64,000 nt of DNA, from NCBI RefSeq assembly GCF_024343615.1, contig NZ_RJUB01000123.1, positions 62,001-126,000 on the forward strand. The letters run 5' to 3'. Shown here in pieces: positions 24,896 through 34,437 of the stretch; the first letter of the stretch is position 1; the number at the start of each line of letters is the position of its first letter. The notes under the pieces are model-generated. The model was not told the origin of the DNA, ran no database searches, and saw only the letters and a list, made by a program, of their open reading frames with translations. The translations under genes were made by a program, and so were the position numbers. The stretch comes from Ferruginibacter sp. HRS2-29. GTDB taxonomy: Bacteria; Bacteroidota; Bacteroidia; Chitinophagales; Chitinophagaceae.

Positions 24896-26191
24896 TTACC
24901 TGCCGCGTTTGTTTGGAGCTGGGGGCAGATCGATAACACACCTGAATCCGATGTATGATTTTGAAGTATCCTGGTATTCGTAAGCGCGGGTGCTGGTCTG
25001 TAGGAAATAACCAACATCTTTCCAGCTACCGCCGCGTAAAACCTTACGTTTCATACGTGGAGGATCTGAGTCTTTGGCGTTGAAACGAACATCCGGGTTA
25101 AGATCGTGCTGGAAGTTATAAGAACCTTCGTAATATAAAGAAGAAGTCCATTCTGCTACGTTACCTGCCATGTTATACAATCCGAAGTCATTTGGCCAGT
25201 AAGCATCTGCCCTCACAGTATACAAACCGCCGTCTTCAGGATAGTTACCGCGGCCTGGTTTAAAGTTTGCCAACAGGCAACCCTTTTTGTTCCTCAGGTA
25301 AGGACCACCCCAAGGGTAAGACATCTGAGAACGGCCGCCACGGGCTGCATATTCCCATTGTGCTTCTGTCGGAAGACGGAAATCAGATTCTGCAGTGCGT
25401 TTTTTGCCTTCAAGCCATGCGTTCAGGTAATGGGTTCTCCATTCGCAGAAAGCAGTAGCCTGTTTCCAGCTAACACCTACTACAGGATAGTTTCCGTAAG
25501 CAGGGTGGCTGTAATATTTTTTCGCCATTGGCTCATTGTAAGAATAAGCGAAATCACGTACCCAGCAAAGTGAATCGGGGTAAACCGGTATCTGTTGCTT
25601 AACAATGAATGCGGAACGAGGTACGGTTACGTCCTTGTTTTGAGCAGCCGCTTTATAATCGAATATTTCTGACTGATAAACGATCTTTTTAGCGTCTAAT
25701 TCTTTTTTACCGAAAATACGGTTATCCGGTGTAACGATGATCGCATCGATCTTTTCGATCGTTGCTTTATCACCCCATTTGATTGTGCTTGCTTTTTTCC
25801 AGTCGATATATTCGTTGCCATCCTGTCCTTGTTTAACATACCCCATCAGCTTTGCAGCGATAGAATCACGTACCCAATTGGTAAACTGGCGATATTCGTT
25901 ATTGGTAATTTCGGTGGCATCCATCCAGAACCCGCTGATTGAAACCTGTTTGTTCCTTGCGGTATAGGCATAGTTAACATCTTCATCGCTTGGGCCCATG
26001 TGAAATGTCCCTGGTGGTACATATACCATGCCTGGCGGCTTGGTCAGGTTCCACCTGACGCCCGGTGCAACGCCGTGCAGCTGGCCGTCGTTTGGCAACC
26101 CAGATTTCTTTTTCCCACTTAGCATCTTGCAGCTGCTTGCGGAAGTAGCAATAGCAGCTACAGCTAATACGTAGAATAACCGATTGTTCAT
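24896..26191 (-). CDS. gldK: Gliding motility / type IX secretion lipoprotein GldK
   Basis: GldK (PorK) is an outer-membrane lipoprotein that builds the type IX ring with GldN. ATG 26191 gives the signal MNNRLFYVLAVAAIATSASSC with lipobox Cys21. The mature protein is an FGE-sulfatase-type domain: PGTFHMGPSDEDVNYAY, DATEITNNEYRQFTNWV, LPTEAQWEYAARGG and GNVAEWTSS are classical motifs, ending RGGSWKDVGYFLQTSTRAYE and GFRCV. As in other GldK proteins the enzyme fold is probably structural. It is first in the gldK-L-M-N operon and has a promoter-like signal just upstream. Confidence 0.95.
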   Translation of the reverse strand: MNNRLFYVLAVAAIATSASSCKMLSGKKKSGLPNDGQLHGVAPGVRWNLTKPPGMVYVPPGTFHMGPSDEDVNYAYTARNKQVSISGFWMDATEITNNEYRQFTNWVRDSIAAKLMGYVKQGQDGNEYIDWKKASTIKWGDKATIEKIDAIIVTPDNRIFGKKELDAKKIVYQSEIFDYKAAAQNKDVTVPRSAFIVKQQIPVYPDSLCWVRDFAYSYNEPMAKKYYSHPAYGNYPVVGVSWKQATAFCEWRTHYLNAWLEGKKRTAESDFRLPTEAQWEYAARGGRSQMSYPWGGPYLRNKKGCLLANFKPGRGNYPEDGGLYTVRADAYWPNDFGLYNMAGNVAEWTSSLYYEGSYNFQHDLNPDVRFNAKDSDPPRMKRKVLRGGSWKDVGYFLQTSTRAYEYQDTSKSYIGFRCVIDLPPAPNKRGR

Positions 26192-26215
26192 TTTTTTTAA
26201 CTTTGAGGGTAATAG

Positions 26216-26247
26216 CAAATGTAATGATTATTTTGATTTAACATCAA
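26216..26247 (-). promoter_or_regulatory. Bacteroidota-type promoter of the gldKLMN operon
   Basis: On the minus strand TTG (26245-26247) and TACATTTG (26216-26223) are 21 bp apart and match the TTG ... TAnnTTTG pattern. The transcript would start about 20 bp before the gldK ATG. The signal is short and has not been tested. Confidence 0.6.
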
Positions 26248-26350
26248 CTGCTCTTATTTGTTTTTTTGGGTATTTATCAACAAAATACCGTACTCTGAAC
26301 TATAATAAACGAGCAAATTATTTAAATATTGTGAACAAAAAACATTCCCG

Positions 26351-28405
26351 TTAATTATTTTTCAGTTGATTAAGCAACTCAGCCACCGTTGAAACAGGAG
26401 CTTCGCATGCATAATTCCGGCATAAATATAAGGAACCTTTGTCTGAAAAGGACTTCCCGTTCAACAAAGACATATTAATATAATATTCACTGCTTTGCAA
26501 AACCCTGTTCGGGATGAAAGCCGAGAGTACTTCTTTTCGTAACATTTCAATCGCCCCGCCTGTGATCACCAACTCGTTGATACCAACCGACTCCTGCTGG
26601 AAGCCCAGCGCCCAGATGGAAAAAGACCCCGGATGTTTCAGGACCGCCCCCGATACCGTTTGTAGCATTTCGAGAGAACGGTTTCGCCATTCCTTTTCAT
26701 CAAAGACTATGGACAAATAAGCAAGGTTGCCCGCCATCACCGCATTTGCCGAAGGCGTTGCCCCATCATAAAGTTCAATTTTCCTGACAATTACATCTCC
26801 CTGCCCTGCCCTTGTATAAAAAAAGAACGGGCTTTCCGTGTCGGAAAATTGTTCAACCACATACTCCGTAAGGCTTTTTGCCCTTAAAAGATAATCCTGG
26901 TCGCCGGATATTTCCTGCAGATGGAAGCACGCCTGAATATACCAGGCATGATCGTCGAGAAATGCGGGGAACCGGGCAACGCCATCTTTGTAAGTGTGTA
27001 GTAAAGTACGGTAGTTTTTATCGGCGAGATTTTTTTCGAGGAAATGAAAAAGTTTTTGGGCGGCTGCTTTGTAAGATTCTTCGCCGAGGCTGGAAAATGC
27101 CCTGCAGAAAGCCGTCAGTAATAATGCATTCCAGCCAAGCAATATTTTATCATCTGTGATGGGGCGGATGCGTTTGTTTCTTGCCTCCAGTATTTTTTCA
27201 TTTGCGGACGCAATGATGTGTTGAGCCGCTTCCAATTCGATATCCAGTTGCTTTGCAACCGCTTCAAGTGGCCGGGTTACATGAAGGATATTCTGATGCT
27301 CCCAATTCCCTCCGGCGGAAACATTGTAATAAGCGCAATACAATGCTGCATCTTCTCCAAGCAACTGTTCCACTTCCTCTTTCTGCCACACATAGAACTT
27401 ACCTTCCACGCCTTCACTATCTGCATCGATGGCCGCATAATAGCCCCCATCAGGATGTTTCATTTCCCGGGAAATAAAAGAAAGGATATCCCTGATGGCA
27501 TCAGCATACAAATTTTTTTTAGTCATCTGGTAGGCATCGCAAAGCGTAAGGACCAACAGGGCATTGTCATACAGCATTTTTTCAAAATGTGGCACAAGCC
27601 AGTGAGCATCGGTACTGTAGCGTGATATACCACCGCCCACCTGGTCGTATATTCCGCCATTGATCATGCTTTGCAAAGAATGTTCAGCGTGTTGTAACGC
27701 TAACGGATAGCCGAAAAAATGTGCCTGCCGGAAAAGGTATTGCAACGAACCGGTTTGCAGGAATTTGGGGGGTGCGCCAAATCCGCCATCCTTACGATCC
27801 GCGTTCTTCAGGATGTTTTCTGCGATCGCTTCGCAATTATTCTTTGTAAAAAGCTGATCGCTTTCTGACTGCGGAACAATGTTTTTTATTGCAGCAAAAT
27901 TGTTTGCTTTCGCAATATGAGTTGTCAACTGAGCAGCCTGTTCTTCTATCTCCTCCCGCCTGTTCTTCCAGGCATCGAAGATGGAAAGTAATACATCCGT
28001 CCACGAATTTCTTCCATATGCTTTTTGAGGGGGAAAATAAGTGCCCCCATAAAAGGGCTTTGCATCGGGTGTAAGAAAAACGTTCAACGGCCATCCGCCA
28101 TTGCCGGCAATCGCCTGAACGGCATCCATGTAAATATGATCGAGGTCAGGGCGCTCTTCGCGGTCTATCTTGATGTTGATGAAATGTTCGTTCATTACCG
28201 CCGCCGTAGCTTCATTTTCAAAACTCTCTTTTTCCATTACATGACACCAATGGCAGGCTGCATAACCGATGCTCACAAGTATAGGTTTCTGCTCTTCTTT
28301 GGCGGCCTGCAAAGCCGCATCCCCCCAGGCAAACCAATGCACAGGATTATTGGCATGCTGCAAAAGGTACGGGCTGCTTTCGTATTTTAACTGGTTGCTG
28401 TGCAT
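26351..28405 (-). CDS. YyaL / SPATA20-type thioredoxin-like protein (DUF255)
   Basis: A 684-residue cytosolic protein of the YyaL / spermatogenesis-associated protein 20 family. The N-terminal thioredoxin-like DUF255 domain carries the motif ACHWCHVM with Cys51 and Cys54, plus [18 protein letters not shown]. The remaining 500 residues form an (alpha/alpha)6 barrel of the glucosaminidase/cellulase type, with [12 protein letters not shown] and [12 protein letters not shown] visible. Activity is not established; members have been proposed as N-acylglucosamine epimerase-like or redox proteins. It is transcribed alone, downstream of a GTTCAAAAG repeat. Confidence 0.9.
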   Translation of the reverse strand: MHSNQLKYESSPYLLQHANNPVHWFAWGDAALQAAKEEQKPILVSIGYAACHWCHVMEKESFENEATAAVMNEHFINIKIDREERPDLDHIYMDAVQAIAGNGGWPLNVFLTPDAKPFYGGTYFPPQKAYGRNSWTDVLLSIFDAWKNRREEIEEQAAQLTTHIAKANNFAAIKNIVPQSESDQLFTKNNCEAIAENILKNADRKDGGFGAPPKFLQTGSLQYLFRQAHFFGYPLALQHAEHSLQSMINGGIYDQVGGGISRYSTDAHWLVPHFEKMLYDNALLVLTLCDAYQMTKKNLYADAIRDILSFISREMKHPDGGYYAAIDADSEGVEGKFYVWQKEEVEQLLGEDAALYCAYYNVSAGGNWEHQNILHVTRPLEAVAKQLDIELEAAQHIIASANEKILEARNKRIRPITDDKILLGWNALLLTAFCRAFSSLGEESYKAAAQKLFHFLEKNLADKNYRTLLHTYKDGVARFPAFLDDHAWYIQACFHLQEISGDQDYLLRAKSLTEYVVEQFSDTESPFFFYTRAGQGDVIVRKIELYDGATPSANAVMAGNLAYLSIVFDEKEWRNRSLEMLQTVSGAVLKHPGSFSIWALGFQQESVGINELVITGGAIEMLRKEVLSAFIPNRVLQSSEYYINMSLLNGKSFSDKGSLYLCRNYACEAPVSTVAELLNQLKNN

Positions 28406-28412
28406 GAGGAAA

Positions 28413-28487
28413 GTTTTGAAAGTTCAAAAGGTTCAAATGTTCAAAAGTTAAACCAACCTTTTGAACATTTGAACCTTTTGAACAATT
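28413..28487. repeat. Intergenic inverted repeat, GTTCAAAAG word
   Basis: The left arm (28413-28449) has GTTCAAAAG, GTTCAAATG, TTCAAAAG units. The right arm (28455-28487) has CCTTTTGAACATTTGAAC and CTTTTGAAC. Nearly the whole 94-bp spacer between YyaL and hemD folds into one hairpin. The same word occurs near 40.6 and 43.3 kb. Confidence 0.85.
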
Positions 28488-28499
28488 GACCTATTATAT

Positions 28500-29291
28500 T
28501 TATTTTTTCTTTTCTGAAACTATATATTTCTCGAGAGCGCTTACCATACTCGGACTTTGGGGCATCGGTGCTTTGATGTCGAGAATGAGACCTGCATCTT
28601 CGGCTGCTTTAAATGTGTTTATCCCGAAAGCACCGATCCTTGTACCGTTTTGTTTGAAAGAAGGGAAATTTTCCATCAGGCTTTTTACTCCACCCGGAGT
28701 AAAAAAGCAGATAACGTCATAATTCCTCCCGATGACTTCCTTGATATCGTTGCTGACGATCTTGTACAAAACGGGAGTAGCGTAACCACAGTTATGACCG
28801 CGAAGCCAGTTGGTAATCTCACTATCGAAAGCTTCTGAGCAAGGGTAAAGGAATTTTTCGTTGTCCTTATGTTTATTGATCACGTCAAACAGGCTCTTGT
28901 TGGTACCATCGGCGCCATAGAAAACCTTGCGTTTGCGGTATAGGATGAATTTCTGGAGATAAAGCGCTACAGCTTCGGTTATGCAGAAGTATTTCGTATC
29001 CTGGGATACGGTCACTTTCATTTCATCACATATGCGAAAGAAATGATCGATTGCATTCCTGCTGGTGAAGATGACTGCTGTAAAAGCAGCTATGTCAATC
29101 TTTTGCTTGCGAAAATCTTTGGCTGGAATACCCTCCACGACTATGAAAGGGAAGAAGTCCAACGTAAGATTATATTTCTTAGCAAGATCGAAATAGGGCG
29201 ATTTCAGACCTTCGGGCTTAGGTTGGGCAATAAGTACTTTTTTAACTTTTTTGGCTGATACACCAGCCTCTTTTACAGCGTTTTTTATCAT
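28500..29291 (-). CDS. hemD: Uroporphyrinogen-III synthase
   Basis: HemD closes hydroxymethylbilane to uroporphyrinogen III in heme synthesis. The start at ATG 29291 (263 residues, MIKNAVKEAG) avoids overlap with the preceding DUF4271 stop at 29318; a longer in-frame start is also possible. The sequence is the divergent Bacteroidota version with the two-domain pattern: KKVLIAQPKPEG, DIAAFTAVIFTSRNAIDHFF, the central FLYPCSEAFDSEITNWL, and C-terminal YDVICFFTPGGVKSLMENFP. HemD sequences diverge widely, so the call rests on these two TxxN/F-type stretches and the frequent pairing with a DUF4271 gene. Confidence 0.85.
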   Translation of the reverse strand: MIKNAVKEAGVSAKKVKKVLIAQPKPEGLKSPYFDLAKKYNLTLDFFPFIVVEGIPAKDFRKQKIDIAAFTAVIFTSRNAIDHFFRICDEMKVTVSQDTKYFCITEAVALYLQKFILYRKRKVFYGADGTNKSLFDVINKHKDNEKFLYPCSEAFDSEITNWLRGHNCGYATPVLYKIVSNDIKEVIGRNYDVICFFTPGGVKSLMENFPSFKQNGTRIGAFGINTFKAAEDAGLILDIKAPMPQSPSMVSALEKYIVSEKKK

Positions 29292-29317
29292 ACTCACATC
29301 CAAATGGTAATACGAAA

Positions 29318-30199
29318 TTACCAATTTTTATTCAAAAAAAGCACCGCGGCCTTATAAATGATAAAAAGCGGCAATATCTCTACAGAGAATATATAGAGAA
29401 AAAAGTGAAACCTACTCACTTTTATCCTCGCTTCCAGCAAGCCATACGACCGGTAAAAACGCATAAGCAACAATACCCCTACCAGGATTGCCGATATCAT
29501 CACGAACACAGAAGCTACCTGCATTTCGGAAAAAGCCAGTACGATCACTACCGGTAAAAGGCATATACCGATGATCTTATTGATGAGAAAAATTATAAAG
29601 GTATAAATATCCGCCTCCTGCTTGTAACCGGTGATCCAGCCTGTAAATTTCAATGTGATATATTTCACAAAATACACCGCCCCGAAAAGTAATACGCAAA
29701 GTCCCATCAGTTTCCAGTCTGTGGAAGAAGGGATCAAGCCATAAAAACGAATCAGGAAATACAAATAAAGTCCTCCACACAATACGAACAGCAAATTAAA
29801 TATCAATGAAGGCAACTGATCCTGTACCAGCTGATCCGTGAGTTGGCTCTGCCGCAAAGAAGAGTTGAAGAATACTCTGAAAAGATTAGCAAAATATCTT
29901 GAATAAGCTGCCTTTACGATCCCAAACAGCAAGGTGATCCCCAGCAACAAATAAAAATAGCCGTCCTCACCCATTACTTTTCTCGGCCGTATAGCCATGG
30001 TTACCGGCTGTGCTTTACTGTTCAGGTAAATATTTTCTTCTGTCAATGATTTCTGAACAGATACCGGAATCTTTTCAACTACCGGCAGTGATGTGTCTTT
30101 ACGCACAGCAGCTGTATCTACCACCTGGGCACCTGCGCTCAGTTGCAAAAGCAGGAACAATAAAAATAAGAGGGTGGTTAATTTCAATCTGATGGTCAT
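29318..30199 (-). CDS. DUF4271 membrane protein
   Basis: An integral membrane protein of the DUF4271 family, usually found beside hemD in Bacteroidota. ATG 30199 (293 residues) is preferred; an upstream in-frame GTG at 30208 would add three residues. A signal-like N-terminal helix (TLLFLLFLLLQLSAG) is followed by a periplasmic loop and several membrane helices, for example GYFYLLLGITLLFGIVKAAY, DWKLMGLCVLLFGAVYFV, GICLLPVVIVLAFSEMQVAS and VEILPLFIIYKAAVLFL. The function is unknown. It precedes hemD by 26 bp and is likely cotranscribed. Confidence 0.8.
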   Translation of the reverse strand: MTIRLKLTTLLFLLFLLLQLSAGAQVVDTAAVRKDTSLPVVEKIPVSVQKSLTEENIYLNSKAQPVTMAIRPRKVMGEDGYFYLLLGITLLFGIVKAAYSRYFANLFRVFFNSSLRQSQLTDQLVQDQLPSLIFNLLFVLCGGLYLYFLIRFYGLIPSSTDWKLMGLCVLLFGAVYFVKYITLKFTGWITGYKQEADIYTFIIFLINKIIGICLLPVVIVLAFSEMQVASVFVMISAILVGVLLLMRFYRSYGLLEARIKVSRFHFFLYIFSVEILPLFIIYKAAVLFLNKNW

Positions 30200-30233
30200 T
30201 TGTGGCACAAAAATAATTGAATTAAATACTGCT

Positions 30234-32072
30234 TTAAAAGTAATTTATATACCCGAAATGTATTTTTGAAGATTCCCTCAGGTTAAACTTCACATCATTT
30301 CTCTTCCCCACAGCAAGACTTAAATTAAGCAAGCCTGCTTTTGTCTCAAATAATATCCCCAAGCCCCCACCGGTGAACTTGTTGTTGAGAGCAACATCCT
30401 GGTATTTGTTGTTCACCCATCCCACATCCACAAAAGTGAAAAGGTACGAGTTGAGCCCAATGAGGTACCGGTATTCTGCCGTGGCTACTGCATATTGAGT
30501 GGCATATATGCTTTCCTCGTCGAACCCCCTCAGCAGTTTATACCCGCCAATCTGAAAAAGTTCATTCCTGAATATTGACGGGCTGGTGTAATAGCCTGAA
30601 TTCACTCCGAGTTTGAAAGTTCCTGCTTTGCCTATCGGGAAATAATGCGCTGCCGCTAATTTTACACGAAGCTGGTAACTTTTCAATTTGATAGAATCAT
30701 ACAGGCTTTCATAGTTGAAGGAAGGGTCTTTCAGGCTGGTGATGGTATTGTTTTTTTTAATGTTTTTGATACCTACTACCGAAACCAGGTTCACTTCATT
30801 TCCTTTCCGGGGATTGAACCTGTAATTCGTTCCCTGCCACTCATAATTGAACCCTACGTTTACCGCACTCACATCGATATTCAGCGGCAATGTTTTTTGA
30901 ACCTTTATCACATTCGTATCTATGGCGCCCTCCAGCAGGCTGGCATTCTGCAACTGCACGAACAACTTCCCCGTCTGATTATTTGCCAGGCTAAACTGTA
31001 CCCCTGCCTGTGCATTGACCTGTATGAAACTGGAATCTTTTTTAAAAAGATCAAACAGGAAATTGAATCCAAAAGGGGAATTGAAAATATATGGCTGATC
31101 AAAGCCTAAGTTCAATCTTGGTGATTTCGGCTGCAACTGCTGCCATTTCAATAAGAAATTTTCGCCCGTTCCCAACAGGTTTTTCAGATCCAGGTTCACA
31201 TCACCAGTTACCTGCAGTTTTTTAGAATCATTTCCCGATGGCAGGAAACCGACCAGGAAATTGACCTGGCTGCTGCGTTTTGGCTGTACATATAAATTCA
31301 GTACTGCCCCACTCCCCAGCATAGTGAGATCCGATGACTGAACCGGTGTCAGATAGGGCAGCTCCAGCATTTTTTTATCCACCTGCCCCAACCGTTCTTT
31401 GGAATAGATGCTGCCATTAGGGATCGAAAGGTAACGCTGCAGAAACCGTTTATTGATCTTTATGTTGCCAAATACCCTGATGCTATCGATGTGATACAAT
31501 ACTCCTTTCTCCGTTTTGAGCGCCGCAGTTATCTTATCGTCTTCCACCCGGATACTATCCAGATAAACTTTCGCGAAAGGGTGACCGTTCTTTTCATAAT
31601 AGCCCAAAATGCGTTGCTGCAACAATTGCAGCTGTGAAATATTCAAGGGCTTATTGGTGAAATTCTTTTCTATATAACCACCTGCTTCCAATGCCGCCGG
31701 CTCTACATTATTTACCTGTAATTGCACCAGGTTATATTTCGTTCCTGGGTAAAGATCAACATGCAATTCGTTATTCACCTCCCAGATGCTGTCTGCAGAA
31801 GCAACCGGATAACCCTTTGAAGCCAGCAATGCGGGAAGTTTTACGATATAACCATACGCTTCGGCACTATTTGAAAAACTTTGCTGTAGTCCAAGTTGCT
31901 CCACGTTAAACGAACTATCTTTGCCCACCAGATGATAATGCATGGGGAACCCTTTGTTTGGAGCATTCGCGTGCTGAGCCACAGCAGGATGCAGCAACAA
32001 GCAGGCAAGCACTAACACAGCAGCAGCTTTGGTGGTATACTTGCAGAAAAAGTTCATTCGTTCTGTAAACAT
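30234..32072 (-). CDS. BamA/TamA-family outer-membrane protein
   Basis: A 612-residue outer-membrane protein with a signal peptide (KAAAVLVLACLLLHPAVAQ), POTRA-like repeats over about 50-270, and a C-terminal 16-stranded surface-antigen barrel ending in GYINYF with the C-terminal Phe. The barrel contains FRNELFQIGGYKLLRGFDEE, which resembles the RGF loop of BamA/TamA. It is shorter than BamA (about 800) and more like TamA or a second insertase. The role could be outer-membrane protein or lipid handling. It is divergent from hemW with only 23 bp between starts. The N-terminal start may be 5 residues shorter. Confidence 0.78.
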   Translation of the reverse strand: MFTERMNFFCKYTTKAAAVLVLACLLLHPAVAQHANAPNKGFPMHYHLVGKDSSFNVEQLGLQQSFSNSAEAYGYIVKLPALLASKGYPVASADSIWEVNNELHVDLYPGTKYNLVQLQVNNVEPAALEAGGYIEKNFTNKPLNISQLQLLQQRILGYYEKNGHPFAKVYLDSIRVEDDKITAALKTEKGVLYHIDSIRVFGNIKINKRFLQRYLSIPNGSIYSKERLGQVDKKMLELPYLTPVQSSDLTMLGSGAVLNLYVQPKRSSQVNFLVGFLPSGNDSKKLQVTGDVNLDLKNLLGTGENFLLKWQQLQPKSPRLNLGFDQPYIFNSPFGFNFLFDLFKKDSSFIQVNAQAGVQFSLANNQTGKLFVQLQNASLLEGAIDTNVIKVQKTLPLNIDVSAVNVGFNYEWQGTNYRFNPRKGNEVNLVSVVGIKNIKKNNTITSLKDPSFNYESLYDSIKLKSYQLRVKLAAAHYFPIGKAGTFKLGVNSGYYTSPSIFRNELFQIGGYKLLRGFDEESIYATQYAVATAEYRYLIGLNSYLFTFVDVGWVNNKYQDVALNNKFTGGGLGILFETKAGLLNLSLAVGKRNDVKFNLRESSKIHFGYINYF

Positions 32073-32095
32073 TCTAAAACGTAAATCTACAATCT

Positions 32096-33229
32096 TTGAC
32101 GGGCATTTATATACATATCCCTTTTTGTAAAAAAGCCTGCACTTATTGCAATTTTCATTTCTCTACTTCCTTGCAAACAAAAGGCACGTTGCTTGAAGCA
32201 TTGAAGAAAGAAATATCCATAACTGAATTGTATGATTCTACAGGTAATGATGTGGCCACCATATATTTTGGCGGCGGTACACCAAGCCTGCTTTCGGCTG
32301 AAGAACTATCGTCGACCCTGGTTCAAATCCACTCAAAATTCCAGGTAAGGGATCATGCTGAAATAACCCTTGAGGCAAATCCCGACGACATCAATCCCGA
32401 CACGTTGCAAAGCTGGCTGCAACTTGGCATCAACCGGCTCAGCGTGGGTATCCAATCCTTCAATGAAAAAGAACTGGGCTGGATGAACCGGGCTCACAAC
32501 GCTACCGAATCCCTTCAATGCATTGAAGACATCAAAAGGGCGGGCTTTACCAATTTTTCCGTAGACCTGATTTACGGCTCGCCACTGCAAAGCAATGATG
32601 ATCTTCATCGGAACCTCGATATCATCTTTTCAAATAATATCCCACACATCAGTTGTTACGCTCTTACTGTAGAGCCCAAAACCGCCCTGAATAAAATGAT
32701 TGAATTGCACACTTCTCCCCCGGTAGATACCGACAGGCAGGCAGAACAGTTCCAGTTGCTTTTATCCAGGATGCAGCAAGCGGGTTACGAACAATATGAG
32801 ATCAGCAATTTCGCAAAACCAGGGTTTCGCAGCAGGCACAATAGCAGCTACTGGCAAGGCAAGCCGTATTACGGATTTGGTCCGGCAGCACATTCTTTCG
32901 ACGGCAACAACACGCGTCGCTGGAATGTTGCCAACAATGCACTCTACATCCAATCCTTATCCAAAGACATACTTCCTTTTGAAGCTGAAACGCTCACCGA
33001 CACCCAGCGATTGAACGAATACATCATGACTTCACTACGCACTTCTGAAGGGCTGGATCTGAAAAGGGTAAGGGAAGAATTTGGCGAAAAACATTCCTCC
33101 CGGATCTCTGTACAAAGCATTGATTTTATCCGGCAGCAGCATATGATCCTGTCGAACGAATGCCTCATTCTTACCAATGAAGGCAAGTTTTTAGCTGACG
33201 GGATAGCCAGTGACCTTTTTGCTGACTGA
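32096..33229 (+). CDS. hemW: Radical SAM protein HemW (coproporphyrinogen oxidase-like)
   Basis: HemW is a radical SAM heme chaperone related to coproporphyrinogen III dehydrogenase. The cluster motif CKKACTYC supplies Cys11, Cys15 and Cys18. Other family stretches are YFGGGTPSLL, EANPDDI, RLSVGIQSFNEKELGWMNR, DLIYGSPLQ and the C-terminal RRWNVAN-type region. The 377-residue length matches HemW. The start codon is TTG at 32096, with no better ATG nearby that keeps the family N-terminus MTGIYIHIPF. Only 23 bp separate it from the divergent barrel gene. Confidence 0.92.
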   Translation: MTGIYIHIPFCKKACTYCNFHFSTSLQTKGTLLEALKKEISITELYDSTGNDVATIYFGGGTPSLLSAEELSSTLVQIHSKFQVRDHAEITLEANPDDINPDTLQSWLQLGINRLSVGIQSFNEKELGWMNRAHNATESLQCIEDIKRAGFTNFSVDLIYGSPLQSNDDLHRNLDIIFSNNIPHISCYALTVEPKTALNKMIELHTSPPVDTDRQAEQFQLLLSRMQQAGYEQYEISNFAKPGFRSRHNSSYWQGKPYYGFGPAAHSFDGNNTRRWNVANNALYIQSLSKDILPFEAETLTDTQRLNEYIMTSLRTSEGLDLKRVREEFGEKHSSRISVQSIDFIRQQHMILSNECLILTNEGKFLADGIASDLFAD

Positions 33230-33250
33230 TCAGGTCTTATTATCCAGCAC

Positions 33251-33739
33251 TTACCAACCCTTTTCCACTTTCTCCATTTCAATCCGTCCTTCCGTGGAAA
33301 TGACGATCATATCCCCGTACCAGAAACTCAACTGCCCATTTCCAGGATACTCTTTTTTCAGGGATGTAACGAATCTTTTTAAAGCCTTGGAGGAAAGATT
33401 TATTACTACCGGCCCTTTCACCTTATAATAACGATAGGGAATAATGTATGACCTTAAACTATCAAAAGGCTCCGGCGTGATCTTTTTCAATTTTTCCCTC
33501 GAAAATCCACTGGCATCAAATAACATAAGATTATTGAAACTGGTATCTTTTGCAAAGTTTTCCTGCACGATCTTATACTTCCCCATACAAGGCGAACACC
33601 ACAATGCAGTAAAGAATATCCGAACCGGCTTTGAATTATTAAAATGCAGATCCTGTATATCAAGTTCGCGAAATTGCGCTCTCACACCACAGTTGAGCAA
33701 CATGCAAATAATCAATAAAAAAATTACCCTGGTTTTCAT
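33251..33739 (-). CDS. Exported thioredoxin-like protein
   Basis: A 162-residue protein with a signal peptide ending near VRAQ (about residue 22) and a thioredoxin-like core. The motif WCSPC gives Cys48 and Cys51, which fits the CxxC active site (ALWCSPCMGKYKIVQ). It should act in the periplasm or at the outer membrane as a thiol oxidoreductase. It is smaller than TlpA/ResA relatives, and the rest of the fold is divergent, so I give no gene name. It runs convergent with hemW, 21 bp away. Confidence 0.72.
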   Translation of the reverse strand: MKTRVIFLLIICMLLNCGVRAQFRELDIQDLHFNNSKPVRIFFTALWCSPCMGKYKIVQENFAKDTSFNNLMLFDASGFSREKLKKITPEPFDSLRSYIIPYRYYKVKGPVVINLSSKALKRFVTSLKKEYPGNGQLSFWYGDMIVISTEGRIEMEKVEKGW

Positions 33740-33779
33740 GTAAAGAGTTTAGAATTACGAATAGCAGCAAGATATCTCA

Positions 33780-34178
33780 TTAATTATTCGACAGGAAGTC
33801 CCAATCCACCGGATTGATAAATTTAACAACAACGATCTTACCTACCACTTTCAATTCAACTTCCTGCTGCCGCGATCTTTGTGGATGCTTCAATTGCGGA
33901 CCCGGACTTGGATTCATTGGACAGTCGAATATCCCGCACTTAAATCCTATACCACCCCGGCAATTTTTTTTCTGGCTACCGATAGTGATACATAAACGCC
34001 CGCTGAGCTTATCCGAAATTTCAGAGAATTCTTCCATGGAGAAACTTATCTCTGAACTACCGTCTTTATTAATGCTGACTTTCCGGATACCATCCTCCGT
34101 TTCTAATTGTCTGGTTGTTTGTGCCGTCACTCCATACGTTGCTATCAGGCATAGCGATGCCATTATGATCTTTTTCAT
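33780..34178 (-). CDS. Hypothetical exported protein, 132 residues
   Basis: I do not recognise this protein. It has a clear signal peptide (MKKIIMASLCLIATYGVTAQ) and a mature part with four Cys (LCITIG, KNCRGGIGFKCGIFDCPMNP) that could form two disulfides, then a Pro-rich, basic stretch (PSPGPQLKHPQRSRQQEVEL). The neighbouring upstream gene encodes a thioredoxin-like protein 41 bp away, which suggests a joint role in the envelope, but this is inference. An operator-like palindrome lies about 70 bp upstream of its start. Confidence 0.6.
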   Translation of the reverse strand: MKKIIMASLCLIATYGVTAQTTRQLETEDGIRKVSINKDGSSEISFSMEEFSEISDKLSGRLCITIGSQKKNCRGGIGFKCGIFDCPMNPSPGPQLKHPQRSRQQEVELKVVGKIVVVKFINPVDWDFLSNN

Positions 34179-34248
34179 TTTTTTTATTTTAATAATAAAG
34201 GATTGTACCAGGCCGCAGACATGCAGCCTGATGTTGAGTTTTTTTTTA

Positions 34249-34268
34249 ATTTTACCAGCTGGTAAAAT
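34249..34268. promoter_or_regulatory. 20-bp perfect palindrome upstream of the exported-protein gene
   Basis: ATTTTACCAGCTGGTAAAAT at 34249-34268 is a perfect dyad with no loop. It is flanked by a poly-T run on one side, about 70 bp before the start at 34178. It could be an operator, or a hairpin at the end of a transcript coming from gpsA. The rest of the 259-bp spacer holds nothing else clear. Confidence 0.4.
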
Positions 34269-34437
34269 GAGCCGTACTATCTAGAATCATACAGCTCATT
34301 ATCCCTACTAACCTTAACAGTTCAAAAGTAGCTCACTTGAAAAGAGTGACATAATTTTAGCGCTAAACAAAGTTTAGTCTGACTGCAATAAAGTTCAGTG
34401 TAAAAATTTGGTAGGGAGAAATGAAACTCTTATTGTA

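Noticed and set aside
32096-33229. A T-loop-like GTTCAAATCC within hemW as part of a tRNA
   Set aside because: It is inside the hemW coding sequence and no acceptor or anticodon stem fits around it. No tRNA was found anywhere in the window.
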